From: Streptomyces sp. Y2F8-2
GTDB lineage: Bacteria; Actinomycetota; Actinomycetes; Streptomycetales; Streptomycetaceae
Length of the DNA: 64,000 bases
NCBI RefSeq assembly: GCF_014905555.1
Contig: NZ_BNGS01000002.1
Coordinates: forward strand, 248,001-312,000
Direction: 5' to 3'
Shown: positions 8,858 to 17,624 of the stretch, one piece after another
Position numbering within the stretch: the stretch's first letter is position 1
Layout of the letters: every line of letters begins with the position of its first letter
Notes under the pieces: model-generated
What the model was told of the DNA's origin: nothing
What the model saw: the letters and a program-made list of their open reading frames with translations, nothing else
The model's database searches: none
Position numbers and translations under genes: made by a program

Positions 8858-9928
8858 TCACCTCCGGGTCGCGGACTTCTGGACCCACAGATTGATGAGC
8901 GTGGCGCCGAGGAGCATCACGCCGAGGAAGGCCTTGAACCAGTCAGGGTTCCAGCCGGCGTAGACGATGCCCTGGCTGACCATGCCGAACATGAAGGCAC
9001 CGAAGACGGGACCGATCGCCGAACCGTAGCCGCCGGTGAGCAGGCAGCCGCCGATGACCGCCGCCGCGATGTAGATCAGCTCCTGGCCGACGCCCTCGCC
9101 GGACTGGACGGTGTTGAAGGCGAACAGCTGGTGCATGCCGACGAACCAGGCGCCGAAGCCGACCAGCATGAACAGCGAGATCTTGGTGAACTTCACCGGC
9201 ACACCGACGGCCCGTGCGCTGTCCTTGTTGCCGCCGACCGCGAAGATCCAGTTGCCGTACTTGGTGCGCAGCAGCACCCAGGTCGCCAGGGCCGCGAAGA
9301 ACAGCCACCACAGGACGGTGATCTTGAACTGGACGCCGCCGACGGTGAAGCTCGACGAGAAGACCGCCTTGGCCTGGTTGAAGCCGTCCATGTCGCTGAT
9401 GTCGTCGGTCGCCACGTTGCCGGTGACGAGCTTGGTGACGGCCAGGTTGATGCCCTGCAGGCCGAGGAAGGTGCCGAGGGTGACCAGGAAGCTGGGCAGT
9501 CCGGTGCGCACCATCATCCAGCCGTTGAACGCGCCGATCGCGAGCGAGACCACGAGGGCGACGACCACGCCGACCCAGACGTTCATCGTGAGCTGGAAGC
9601 TGACCATGCTCGCGGTCAGCGCCGAGGTGATCACCGCGACACCGGCCGAGAGGTCGAACTCGCCGCCGATCATCAGCAGGGCCACGGGCAGCGCCATGAT
9701 CCCGATGGTGGACGACTGGTAGAGGACGGTGGCCATGGCGCTGCCCGTGCGGAAGGTGGGGGCCATGGCGAAGAAGAAGACGAACACGGCGACGGCGCCG
9801 AGGAAGACGCCGACCTCCGGCCGGGCGAGCAGTCGCACCACGAGGGAGCGCTGCGCGGTCCGGCCGTCGCGTTCCTTGGGGCCGGAGGCCGGCGGTGAGG
9901 CCACCGCCGGCACAGCCTGCTGAGTCAT
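8858..9928 (-). CDS. CUT2-type ABC permease for inositol/sugar uptake
   Basis: 356 residues with about eight to ten membrane helices and the RbsC/FrcC-like signatures: [16 protein letters not shown] early in the membrane part, [20 protein letters not shown] and the cytoplasmic coupling segment [16 protein letters not shown]. The glycine-rich [19 protein letters not shown] lies near the end. A hydrophilic N-terminal tail of about 30 residues precedes the first helix. It forms a homodimeric channel served by the neighbouring ATPase and binding lipoprotein. ATG 9928 is four bases after the stop of the binding-protein gene. The cargo is inferred to be myo-inositol from the operon; ribose-like sugars cannot be excluded from sequence. 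Confidence 0.88.
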   Translation of the reverse strand: MTQQAVPAVASPPASGPKERDGRTAQRSLVVRLLARPEVGVFLGAVAVFVFFFAMAPTFRTGSAMATVLYQSSTIGIMALPVALLMIGGEFDLSAGVAVITSALTASMVSFQLTMNVWVGVVVALVVSLAIGAFNGWMMVRTGLPSFLVTLGTFLGLQGINLAVTKLVTGNVATDDISDMDGFNQAKAVFSSSFTVGGVQFKITVLWWLFFAALATWVLLRTKYGNWIFAVGGNKDSARAVGVPVKFTKISLFMLVGFGAWFVGMHQLFAFNTVQSGEGVGQELIYIAAAVIGGCLLTGGYGSAIGPVFGAFMFGMVSQGIVYAGWNPDWFKAFLGVMLLGATLINLWVQKSATRR

Positions 9929-9932
9929 GGGA

Positions 9933-10955
9933 TCACCTCGTGCCGTTGGCGGCGAACGTCGCGATCGTGTCGACGTTGGACTTGTCGACGAAGGCCGGGC
10001 CGGTCAGCACCGGCTGCTCACCGCCGCCGCTGTAGTTGCCGTTGTTCTTGTAGAGCCACAGGGAGTCGATCGCCAGGTAGCCCTGCAGGTAGGGCTGCTG
10101 GTCGACGGCGAACTGGATGTCGCCCTTCTTGATGGCGTTGGTCAGGTCCTTGTTCAAGTCGAACGTGGCGACCTTCGCCTTGCTGCCGGCGTCGGAGACC
10201 GACTGCACGGCGGTCAGTGCGTACGGCGCGCCCAGCGTGGCCACGTAGTCGATGGAGCTGTCCTGCTTGAGCTTCGCGCTGATCGTCGACTTCACGGACG
10301 GCATGTCGGTGCCGTTGACGTACAGGATCTGCGTCTTGCCGGTGAACGTCTTCTTGAGCCCGTCACAGCGCTGGGTGAGACCGACGTTCCCCTGCTCCTG
10401 GATCACGCACACGGTGTTCTTGGCGCCCAGCTCGTTGAGCCGCTTGCCGAACGCCTCGCCCGCGACCGTCTCGTCCTGCCCGAAGAACTCCATCAGGCCC
10501 AGCTTCTTCCAGTCGCTCACACCGGAGTTCAGGCCGACCACGGGTATCTTCGCCTGGGTGGCCTTGCTGATGACGTCCTTCATCGCGTCCGGCTTGGCGA
10601 GGGTGACCGCGATGCCGTCGACCTTCTGGTCGATCGCGTTCTGCACCAGGTTGGCCTGGTTGCCCGCGTTGGGGTCGCTGGAGTAGACGAGCTTGATGTT
10701 GTCCTTGGCCGCCGCAGCCTCGGCTCCCTTGCGGACGATGTCCCAGAAGGTGTCGCCCGGCGCCTGGTGGGTCACCAGCGCTACCGTCATACGAGGAGTG
10801 CTGGCCTTGCCGGCGGAGACGTCGGAGCCGGCGTCCTCCGCCTTCTTCCCGCCCGAGCTGCTGGAGCAGCCGGCGACGAGCAGCGCGGAGGCGGCGGCCA
10901 GCGCGAGGACTGGGGCGACTCTGTGGGAGCGGCGAGGGTGAAACGTGCGGTCCAT
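9933..10955 (-). CDS. Sugar/inositol ABC transporter substrate-binding lipoprotein
   Basis: 340 residues. A lipoprotein signal ends in the lipobox LVAGC (Cys30), so the mature protein is anchored outside the membrane. The rest is a type I periplasmic binding fold of the ribose-binding kind: MTVALVTHQAPGDTFWDIV, NAIDQKVDGIAVTLAKP and VVGLNSG, with TFDLNKDLTNAIKKGDIQFAVDQQP split across the hinge. ATG 10955 has AGGT shortly upstream; the longer frame to 11099 would put charged residues before the signal peptide. First gene of the minus arm, expressed from the divergent inositol promoter region. It delivers substrate to the permease; inositol is inferred from the adjacent complete catabolic pathway. 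Confidence 0.88.
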   Translation of the reverse strand: MDRTFHPRRSHRVAPVLALAAASALLVAGCSSSSGGKKAEDAGSDVSAGKASTPRMTVALVTHQAPGDTFWDIVRKGAEAAAAKDNIKLVYSSDPNAGNQANLVQNAIDQKVDGIAVTLAKPDAMKDVISKATQAKIPVVGLNSGVSDWKKLGLMEFFGQDETVAGEAFGKRLNELGAKNTVCVIQEQGNVGLTQRCDGLKKTFTGKTQILYVNGTDMPSVKSTISAKLKQDSSIDYVATLGAPYALTAVQSVSDAGSKAKVATFDLNKDLTNAIKKGDIQFAVDQQPYLQGYLAIDSLWLYKNNGNYSGGGEQPVLTGPAFVDKSNVDTIATFAANGTR

Positions 10956-11267
10956 CTTTACCTGCACCTCACTGTGCGACCGGGGGAAGGGGAGGATCGG
11001 CGCCGCTCGGGACCCTGGCCGGGGCCCGGACGGACGTCCGGGGTCGTCTGCCGGTGAACCGGCGGTTTCGCTGGCACGGGATACAAACCCCTGTCGCACC
11101 CACCTGTCAATACTTTGTTAAGACATCATTTCAGAAGCAGGTCCGAATGTAAGTACAAAGTCTTGACAGGGACTCCTCCCGCGGCCTACACCTGTGAGGC
11201 ACCCGGAGCCGGATGCCCACCTTCCCGGCGCCCGGTCGCCCGCACCCCCGCATGAGGAGCGTCGCAC
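10956..11267. promoter_or_regulatory. Divergent promoter region of the inositol locus
   Basis: A 312-bp gap between the importer operon (minus) and iolC (plus). It holds a long inverted repeat (11103-11170) whose outer ends each contain TTGACA facing outward, so both divergent promoters appear to share one operator. On the plus strand TTGACA at 11163-11168 is followed 18 bases later by TACACC, a weak -10. On the minus strand TTGACA at 11104-11109 is followed by AT-richer TTTGTATC. No gene is seen in it. Confidence 0.75.
11103..11170. promoter_or_regulatory. Inverted-repeat operator of the inositol regulon
   Basis: Left arm CCTGTCAATACTTTGT (11103-11118) and right arm ACAAAGTCTTGACAGG (11155-11170) are complementary at 15 of 16 positions around a 36-bp AT-rich centre. 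The outward TTGACA boxes lie inside the arms. A regulator bound to the arms would block both -35 regions. The GntR protein encoded at 17614-18417 is the likely ligand-responsive repressor (inference). Confidence 0.7.
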
Positions 11268-12224
11268 ATGCCTGAGCCCGCCGAACATTTCGATCTCATC
11301 ACCATGGGCCGCATCGGGGTCGATCTCTACCCGCTGCAGACCGGTGTGCCGCTCCCCCAGGTCGAGACCTTCGGAAAGTTCCTCGGCGGCTCGGCGGCGA
11401 ACGTCGCGGTGGCCGCGGCGCGTCTCGGCCGCAACACGGCGGTGATCACCCGGACCGGGAACGACCCCTTCGGCACCTATCTGCACCAGCAGTTGAAGGA
11501 GTTCGGCGTCGACGACCGGTTCGTCACACCGGTGGACGCCTACCCGACCCCGATCACCTTCTGCGAGATCTTCCCGCCGGACGACTTCCCCCTGTACTTC
11601 TACCGCCGCCCCAAGGCCCCCGACCTGGAGATCCACACCGACGAGCTGGACTTCTTCGCCATCCGCTCGGCCCGGATCTTCTGGATCACCGGAACCGGCC
11701 TCAGCGAGGAGCCCAGCCGCTCGGCCACGCTCGCCGCCCTCAAGGCCCGCGACAAGGCCGGCATCACGGTGTTCGACCTGGACTGGCGCCCCATGTTCTG
11801 GCAGGACCCCGACACCGCGCGCCCGTACTACCGCGAAGCGCTGCGCCACGCCACCGTGGCCGTCGGCAACCTCGACGAGTGCGAGATCGCCACCGGCGTA
11901 CGCGAACCGCGGGCCTGCGCCGAGGCGCTGCTGGAGGCAGGTGTGGAGCTCGCGGTCGTCAAACAGGGCCCCAAGGGCGTGCTCGCTGTGCACCGCGACG
12001 GGACGACGGCCGAGGTGCCGCCCGTGCCGGTGGAGGTCGTCAACGGACTCGGCGCCGGGGACGCCTTCGGCGGCTCCCTGTGCCACGGGCTGCTCGCCGC
12101 CTGGCCGCTGGAGAAGACCATGCGGTACGCCAACGCGGCCGGTGCGCTCGTCGCCTCCCGCCTCGCCTGCTCCTCCGCGATGCCGACCGAGTCGGAGGTC
12201 GCCGACCTCGTCGCCCGCGGCTGA
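11268..12224 (+). CDS. iolC: 5-dehydro-2-deoxygluconokinase
   Basis: 318 residues of the PfkB/ribokinase fold. It phosphorylates 2-deoxy-5-keto-D-gluconate, the inducing intermediate of the pathway. The N-terminal PfkB signature GGSAANVAVAAARLG is at about 43-57. The C-terminal signature NGLGAGDAFGGS contains the catalytic Asp and the anion hole. The substrate lid region with TFCEIFPPDDFPLYFYRRP is typical of IolC. ATG 11268 follows GAGG (in atgaggagcgtc) at suitable spacing. It opens the plus arm directly downstream of the shared operator, and the next gene starts 61 bp on. Confidence 0.9.
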   Translation: MPEPAEHFDLITMGRIGVDLYPLQTGVPLPQVETFGKFLGGSAANVAVAAARLGRNTAVITRTGNDPFGTYLHQQLKEFGVDDRFVTPVDAYPTPITFCEIFPPDDFPLYFYRRPKAPDLEIHTDELDFFAIRSARIFWITGTGLSEEPSRSATLAALKARDKAGITVFDLDWRPMFWQDPDTARPYYREALRHATVAVGNLDECEIATGVREPRACAEALLEAGVELAVVKQGPKGVLAVHRDGTTAEVPPVPVEVVNGLGAGDAFGGSLCHGLLAAWPLEKTMRYANAAGALVASRLACSSAMPTESEVADLVARG

Positions 12225-12285
12225 CCGCCGCCTCGAGGCCTCTCGCACGCGGCCCCACGGCCGCCACCCCTGAACGGAGCCTGTC

Positions 12286-13164
12286 TTGAGCATCAGCATC
12301 CCCGACCTCGCCACGGTGCGCGCCCGGCGCCCGGAGGCGATCGCCGAGGCCGCCGCCCGCCGTGTCCGCCGCCCGCTCATCGGCGACAGCGGCCGCCTCA
12401 TGATCGTGGCCGCCGACCACCCGGCCCGTGGCGCCCTCGGCGTCGGCGATCGCCACCTGGCCATGGCCAACCGTGCCGACCTGCTGGAGCGCCTGTGCAT
12501 CGCGCTGTCCCGGCCCGGCGTGGACGGGGTGCTGGCCACCGCGGACATCCTGGAGGACCTCCTGCTCCTCGGCGTCCTGGACGACAAGGTCGTGATGGGC
12601 TCCATGAACCGCGGCGGCCTCGCGGGCGCGTCCTTCGAGATGGACGACCGCTTCACCGGGCACCGCGCCGAGGACATCGAACGGCTCCGCTTCGACGCGG
12701 GCAAGCTGTTGCTGCGCATCGACTACGACGACCCGGGCTCCCTGAAGACCCTGGAGTCCACGGCCAGAGCCGTGGACGACATGGCCGCGCGCCGGCTGCC
12801 GCTGTTCATCGAGCCGTTCATATCCCGGCGTGTCGACGGCCGGGTGCGCAACGACCTGAGCGCCGAGGCCGTCACCCGGTCCATCGCCATCGCCTCCGGC
12901 CTCGGCGGCACCTCCGCCTACACCTGGCTGAAACTGCCCGTCACCGACGACCCCGACGACATGGCCGAGGCGCTGGAGGCCTCGACGCTGCCCGCCGTGC
13001 TCCTCGGCGGCGAGGTCGGCAAGGACCAGGAGGGCGCCTACGAGAAGTGGCGCAAGGCGCTGCGCCTGCCCACCGTGCAGGGGATGGTCGTCGGCCGGTC
13101 CCTGCTGTACCCCGCGGAGGGCAGCGTGGAGACCGCGGTGGACACCGCGGTCGGACTGCTGTGA
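12286..13164 (+). CDS. Cgl0158-family (beta/alpha)8-barrel aldolase-like protein
   Basis: 292 residues, resembling class I aldolases of the deoxyribose-phosphate aldolase/LacD kind and the actinobacterial family named after Cgl0158. It starts at TTG 12286, chosen because CGGAG lies eight bases upstream and the next in-frame Met would remove the first barrel strand. Barrel strand motifs include LMIVAADHPARGAL, DGVLATADILEDLL, LLRIDYDD and PLFIEPF, with TVQGMVVGRSLLYP as the phosphate-binding end. The classical IolJ aldolase that splits the DKG phosphate made by IolC is absent from the locus, and this gene sits next to iolC, so it probably supplies that cleavage to dihydroxyacetone phosphate and malonate semialdehyde. 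That role is inference. Confidence 0.75.
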   Translation: MSISIPDLATVRARRPEAIAEAAARRVRRPLIGDSGRLMIVAADHPARGALGVGDRHLAMANRADLLERLCIALSRPGVDGVLATADILEDLLLLGVLDDKVVMGSMNRGGLAGASFEMDDRFTGHRAEDIERLRFDAGKLLLRIDYDDPGSLKTLESTARAVDDMAARRLPLFIEPFISRRVDGRVRNDLSAEAVTRSIAIASGLGGTSAYTWLKLPVTDDPDDMAEALEASTLPAVLLGGEVGKDQEGAYEKWRKALRLPTVQGMVVGRSLLYPAEGSVETAVDTAVGLL

Positions 13165-13195
13165 CACCGCCCCGAGCCCCCCGCCCGAACGCCAC

Positions 13196-13229
13196 GACGC
13201 CATGAACGTCCCGACGCCATGAACGTCCC
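13196..13229. repeat. 17-bp tandem duplication before iolB
   Basis: GACGCCATGAACGTCCC occurs twice back to back (13196-13212, 13213-13229) and a partial third (GAACGCCACGA) follows. It duplicates decoy ATG codons upstream of the iolB start. The real start at 13252 is marked by AAGAAGGG. Confidence 0.9.
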
Positions 13230-13251
13230 GAACGCCACGAAGAAGGGCATC

Positions 13252-14136
13252 ATGACCACCGCGCACCACCTCCCCGCGGGCAGGGCCGCAAGCGGCGCCC
13301 ACGCGGTCGACGTCACCCCCGAGTCGGCCGGCTGGGGCTACTCCAGCCTGAAGGTGCTCGAACTGCCGTCCGGCGGCTGGCACTCCTTCGACACCGGCGA
13401 CAGCGAGTGGATCGTGCTCCCGCTGTCGGGCTCCTGCACCGTCGCCGTGGGCGGTGACACGTTTCGACTGCACGGCCGCGAGAGCGTGTTCAGCGGTGTC
13501 AGCGACTTCGCGTACGTGCCGCGCGACGCCCAGGTCTCGATCGCGTCCCGCGACGGCGGCCGCTTCGCGCTCACCGGTGCCCGCTGCGAGCGCCGGCTGC
13601 CCGCCCGCTACGCGCCCGCCTCCTCCGTCCCGGTCGAGCTGCGCGGCACCGGCAACTGCTCCCGCCAGGTCAACAACTTCGGCGCGGCCGGCGTGTTCGA
13701 GTGCGACAAGCTGATCGCCGTCGAGGTGATCACGCCGGGCGGCAACTGGTCGTCCTTCCCGCCGCACAAGCACGACGAGCACCGGCCCGGCGAGGAGTCC
13801 GAGCTGGAGGAGATCTACTACTTCGAGTTCGCCGCCCACGAGGGCACACCCGGACTCGGCTACCAGCGGGTCTCCCCCTCCGGCCACGGCACCGGCACGG
13901 ACGTGCTGGCGGAGGTGCGCGACGGTGACGTCGTGCTCATCCCGGACGGCTGGCACGGACCGTCCATGGCCGTACCCGGCCACGACATGTACTACCTCAA
14001 CGTCATGGCGGGCCCCGACCCCGGCCGCGCCTGGCTGATCTGCGACCACCCCGACCACGCGTGGATCCGCGACACCTGGCCGGCCCAGCCGGTCGACCCC
14101 CGTCTCCCCCTCTACACGGCACCGGAGAAGCCCTGA
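13252..14136 (+). CDS. iolB: 5-deoxy-glucuronate isomerase
   Basis: 294 residues of the bicupin IolB family, which converts 5-deoxy-glucuronate to 2-deoxy-5-keto-gluconate. The C-terminal cupin carries the metal ligands in FPPHKHDEHRPGEESELEEIYYFEF (two His and a Glu) and the later His of IPDGWHGPSMAVPGHDMYYLNVMAG. The N-terminal cupin (about 20-130) lacks them, as in the family. ATG 13252 is chosen over an upstream Met at 13219 because AAGAAGGG precedes it and the upstream stretch is a duplicated spacer. The stop shares one base with the iolD start (TGATG), so translation is coupled. Confidence 0.92.
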   Translation: MTTAHHLPAGRAASGAHAVDVTPESAGWGYSSLKVLELPSGGWHSFDTGDSEWIVLPLSGSCTVAVGGDTFRLHGRESVFSGVSDFAYVPRDAQVSIASRDGGRFALTGARCERRLPARYAPASSVPVELRGTGNCSRQVNNFGAAGVFECDKLIAVEVITPGGNWSSFPPHKHDEHRPGEESELEEIYYFEFAAHEGTPGLGYQRVSPSGHGTGTDVLAEVRDGDVVLIPDGWHGPSMAVPGHDMYYLNVMAGPDPGRAWLICDHPDHAWIRDTWPAQPVDPRLPLYTAPEKP

Positions 14137-16010
14137 TGAGCAGCACTACCCGCCGTCTGACCGTCGCCCAGGCGCTGGTGCGGTTCCTGTCCGCGCAGTA
14201 CACCGAGCGCGACGGCGTACGTCACCGCCTGATCGCCGGCACCTGGGGCATCTTCGGCCACGGCAACGTCGCCGGCATCGGCCAGGCGCTGCTCGAGGCC
14301 GGCGAGGGCACCATGCCCTTCCACCAGGGCCGCAACGAACAGGCCATGGTGCACGCCGCCGTGGGCTACGCCCGCCAGCTCAACCGGCTCTCCGCGCAGG
14401 CGGTCACCACCTCCATCGGCCCGGGCGCCACCAACCTGGTCACCGGCGCCGCGCTGGCCACGATCAACCGCCTGCCGGTGCTGCTGCTGCCCGGCGACTA
14501 CTTCGCCACCCGCGCCGCCGACCCGCTGCTCCAGCAGCTGGAGCACCCGGTGGAGGCCGATGTGTCGGTCAACGACACGCTGCGCCCGGTCTCCCGCTAC
14601 TTCGACCGGATCACCCGCCCGGAGATGCTGATCCCGTCCGCGCTGAACGCCATGCGGATCCTCGCCGACCCGGCGGAGACCGGCGCGGTCACCCTGGCCA
14701 TGCCGCAGGACGTGCAGGCGGAAGGCTTCGACTGGCCGGAGGAGTTCTTCGCCGAGCGCGTGTGGCACGTACGCCGCCCGGCCCCCGACCCGTCGGAGCT
14801 GGCGGAGGCGGTGCGCGCGATCCGTGAAGCCGAGCGCCCGCTGATCGTGGCGGGCGGCGGCGTCCACCACAGCGAGGCCGAGGAAGCCCTCAGGGCGCTG
14901 GTCGCCGCGACCGGCATCCCGGTCGCCTCCACCCAGGCCGGCAAGGGCTCACTGCGCCACGACCACCCCGCCGACCTGGGCGGGATCGGCCACACCGGCA
15001 CGGCGGTCTGCGACGACATCGCCCGCACCGCCGATCTGGTCATCGGCGTGGGCACCCGCTACAGCGACTTCACCACCGCGTCGAACACGCTGTTCCAGAA
15101 CCCCGGTGTGCGGTTCGTGAACCTCAACATCACGGCCTTCGACGCCCACAAGCTCTCGGCCCTCACCCTGGTCGCGGACGCCCGGGCGGGCCTCACCGCG
15201 CTCGCCGAGGGCCTGGCAGGCCACCGGGTGAGCGAGGCGTACGAGGCCGAGTACCGGGCGGGCAAGGAGCGCTGGGAGCAGGTCGTCGAGGCGGCCTACC
15301 GGGCGGACGACGAGAGCTCCGTGCCGACCCAGACCCAGGTCCTCGGTGCCCTGGATGCGGTCGTGGGCGACGACGACGTGGTGATCAACGCGGCCGGCTC
15401 GCTCCCCGGCGACCTGCACAAGCTGTGGCGGGCCCGCTCGCCGCGCCAGTACCACCTGGAGTACGGCTACTCCTGCATGGGCTACGAGATCCCGGCCGGC
15501 ATCGGCGTCCAGCAGGCCGCGCCCGGCACGGCGGTGTGGTCGCTCGTCGGCGACGGCACCTACCTGATGATGCCGACGGAGATCGTCACCGCGGTCCAGG
15601 AGGGCCTGCCGGTCAACCTGGTCCTGATCCAGAACCACGGCTACGCCTCCATCGGTGGCCTGTCGGAGGAGACCGGCGGCGAGCGGTTCGGCACCGCCTA
15701 CCGCTACCGGGCCGCCGACGGCACCTTCACCGGGGCCCCGCTCCCGGTGGACCTGGCCGCCAACGCCGCCAGCCTCGGCATGGACGTGCTGCGCGCCAAG
15801 ACCGTACGGGAACTGCGCGACGCGCTGGCCGCGGCGCGCGCCTCCGACCGGCCGACCTGCGTGTACGTCGAGACCGACCCGACGCCCACCGCTCCGCCCG
15901 CCGAGGCCTGGTGGGACGTGCCGGTCGCCGAGGTCGCCACCCGCGAGGCCGCCGTGTCCGCCCGCGAGCGCTACGACCGGCACGCCGCCGACCGCCGACG
16001 CCACCTCTGA
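14136..16010 (+). CDS. iolD: 3D-(3,5/4)-trihydroxycyclohexane-1,2-dione hydrolase
   Basis: 624 residues of the thiamine diphosphate enzyme superfamily. It opens the ring of the diketone to 5-deoxy-glucuronate. The cofactor-activating Glu is in GRNEQAMVHAAVGYAR (N-terminal PYR domain). A central Rossmann-like domain spans about 215-360. The C-terminal PP domain has the diphosphate/Mg motif GDGTYLMMPTEIV ending with NHGYASIGG. ATG 14136 overlaps the iolB stop and has GGAGAAG upstream. Length and motifs match IolD rather than acetolactate synthase, and the position between iolB and iolA supports it. Confidence 0.93.
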   Translation: MSSTTRRLTVAQALVRFLSAQYTERDGVRHRLIAGTWGIFGHGNVAGIGQALLEAGEGTMPFHQGRNEQAMVHAAVGYARQLNRLSAQAVTTSIGPGATNLVTGAALATINRLPVLLLPGDYFATRAADPLLQQLEHPVEADVSVNDTLRPVSRYFDRITRPEMLIPSALNAMRILADPAETGAVTLAMPQDVQAEGFDWPEEFFAERVWHVRRPAPDPSELAEAVRAIREAERPLIVAGGGVHHSEAEEALRALVAATGIPVASTQAGKGSLRHDHPADLGGIGHTGTAVCDDIARTADLVIGVGTRYSDFTTASNTLFQNPGVRFVNLNITAFDAHKLSALTLVADARAGLTALAEGLAGHRVSEAYEAEYRAGKERWEQVVEAAYRADDESSVPTQTQVLGALDAVVGDDDVVINAAGSLPGDLHKLWRARSPRQYHLEYGYSCMGYEIPAGIGVQQAAPGTAVWSLVGDGTYLMMPTEIVTAVQEGLPVNLVLIQNHGYASIGGLSEETGGERFGTAYRYRAADGTFTGAPLPVDLAANAASLGMDVLRAKTVRELRDALAAARASDRPTCVYVETDPTPTAPPAEAWWDVPVAEVATREAAVSARERYDRHAADRRRHL

Positions 16011-16043
16011 CTCCCCGCTGAACGAAAGGTCCCACACCGCACC

Positions 16044-17537
16044 ATGAAGACCATCACCCACTGGATCGGCGGCAAGCCCGTCGAGGGCACCTCGGGGCGC
16101 TTCGGCCCGGTCTACAACCCGGCCACCGGCGCCCAGGAGAAGCAGATCGCGTTCGCCACGGTCGATGAGGTCGACGCCGCGGTCGCCACCGCCAAGGCCG
16201 CGTTCGAGAGCTGGGGACAGAGCTCGCTCGCCAAGCGCACGGCGATCCTCTTCAAGTTCCGCGAGCTGCTGGACGCGCACCGCGACGAGGTCGCCGAGTT
16301 GATCACCGCGGAGCACGGCAAGGTCCACTCCGACGCGCTCGGCGAGGTCGCGCGCGGCATGGAGATCGTGGAGCTGGCCTGCGGCATCTCCGAGAAGCTG
16401 AAGGGCGAGCTGTCCACCCAGGTCTCCACCCGGGTCGACGTCGCCTCGATCCGCCAGCCGCTCGGCGTGGTCGCCGGCATCACGCCGTTCAACTTCCCGG
16501 CGATGGTCCCGATGTGGATGTTCCCGATCGCCATCGCGACCGGCAACACCTTCGTGCTCAAGCCGAGCGAGAAGGACCCGTCGGCCTCCTACCGCCTCGC
16601 CGAGCTGCTCGCCGAGGCGGGCCTGCCGGACGGCGTGTTCAACATCGTCCAGGGCGACAAGGTGGCCGTCGACCGGCTCCTGGAGCACCCGGACGTCGCC
16701 GCGGTCTCGTTCGTCGGCTCCACCCCGATCGCCAAGTACATCCAGCTCAAGGCGGTCGAGCACGACAAGCGCGTGCAGGCCCTCGGCGGCGCCAAGAACC
16801 ACATGCTGGTCCTGCCGGACGCCGACCTGGACTTCGCCGCCGACCAGGCGATCAACGCGGCGTACGGCTCGGCGGGCGAGCGCTGCATGGCCGTGTCCGT
16901 GGTCGTGGCGGTGGGCGACACCGGTGACGAGCTGGTGGCGAAGATCGCCGAGCGCGCGAAGAACCTGCGCATCGGCCCCGGCAACGACCCGGCCTCGGAG
17001 ATGGGACCGCTGATCACGCGCGAGCACCGCGACAAGGTGGCGTCGTATGTGACGAGCGCGGCTGAGCAGGGCGCCGAGGTCGTGGTCGACGGCACGGGCT
17101 ACTCGGTCGAGGGCCACGAGAACGGCTTCTTCATCGGTGTCTCGCTGCTCGACAAGGTGCCGGCGACGGCGGACGCGTACAAGGACGAGATCTTCGGCCC
17201 CGTCCTGTGCGTGGTGCGTGCGGAGACGTACGACGACGCGATCAAGCTGGTCAACAGCTCCCGCTGGGGCAACGGCACCGCGATCTTCACCCGGGACGGC
17301 GGCGCGGCCCGCCGCTTCCAGCTTGAGGTGCAGGCGGGCATGGTCGGCGTCAATGTGCCGATCCCGGTGCCCGTCGGCTACCACTCCTTCGGAGGCTGGA
17401 AGGACTCGCTCTTCGGCGACCTCCACATCTACGGCAATGACGGCGTCGCCTTCTACACCCAGGGCAAGGTGATCACCACGCGCTGGCCCGACCCGGCCGA
17501 CGGCGGCATCAACCTCGGGTTCCCCAGCAACTCCTGA
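16044..17537 (+). CDS. iolA: CoA-acylating (methyl)malonate-semialdehyde dehydrogenase
   Basis: 497 residues of the aldehyde dehydrogenase superfamily (MmsA/IolA group). It converts malonate semialdehyde, the last inositol intermediate, to acetyl-CoA with loss of CO2 and reduction of NAD; the same enzyme handles methylmalonate semialdehyde from valine. Catalytic Cys281 is in SAGERCMAVS and the oxyanion Asn in ITPFNFPAM. The position of the general-base Glu in hydrolytic ALDHs reads ALGGAKNH, lacking Glu, as expected for a CoA-dependent enzyme. GAAAGG lies 17 bases before ATG 16044. A strong hairpin just after the stop ends the plus-arm transcript. Confidence 0.93.
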   Translation: MKTITHWIGGKPVEGTSGRFGPVYNPATGAQEKQIAFATVDEVDAAVATAKAAFESWGQSSLAKRTAILFKFRELLDAHRDEVAELITAEHGKVHSDALGEVARGMEIVELACGISEKLKGELSTQVSTRVDVASIRQPLGVVAGITPFNFPAMVPMWMFPIAIATGNTFVLKPSEKDPSASYRLAELLAEAGLPDGVFNIVQGDKVAVDRLLEHPDVAAVSFVGSTPIAKYIQLKAVEHDKRVQALGGAKNHMLVLPDADLDFAADQAINAAYGSAGERCMAVSVVVAVGDTGDELVAKIAERAKNLRIGPGNDPASEMGPLITREHRDKVASYVTSAAEQGAEVVVDGTGYSVEGHENGFFIGVSLLDKVPATADAYKDEIFGPVLCVVRAETYDDAIKLVNSSRWGNGTAIFTRDGGAARRFQLEVQAGMVGVNVPIPVPVGYHSFGGWKDSLFGDLHIYGNDGVAFYTQGKVITTRWPDPADGGINLGFPSNS

Positions 17538-17539
17538 TG

Positions 17540-17596
17540 AGAGCGGCGGCCGGTGCGGGAGCGGGCGTGTGGCCTCCCGCACCGGCCGCGCTCTCC
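17540..17596 (+). terminator. Terminator after iolA
   Basis: A long GC hairpin: left arm from 17540 (GAGAGCGGCGGCCGGTGCGG then GA), loop 17562-17575, and right arm TCCCGCACCGGCCGCGCTCTC at 17576-17596, with one bulged position. It begins three bases after the iolA stop. Confidence 0.85.
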
Positions 17597-17599
17597 CTG

Positions 17600-17624
17600 A
17601 TTGTCAGGACAAGATGATGACAAG
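17600..17624. promoter_or_regulatory. Probable autoregulatory operator at the GntR gene start
   Basis: TTGTC (17601-17605) and GACAA (17619-17623) form an inverted pair, with an inner TGTCAGGACA palindrome at 17602-17611. The ATG pair of the regulator (17614, 17617) lies inside it. The half sites match the TTGTC/GACAA elements at 11103-11170 and 19644-19664. Confidence 0.5.

Noticed and set aside
14949-17582. An 877-codon minus-strand open frame opposite iolD and iolA
   Set aside because: Low-complexity Arg/Val/Asp/Gly translation with no family motif; iolD and iolA on the plus strand account for the coding signal.
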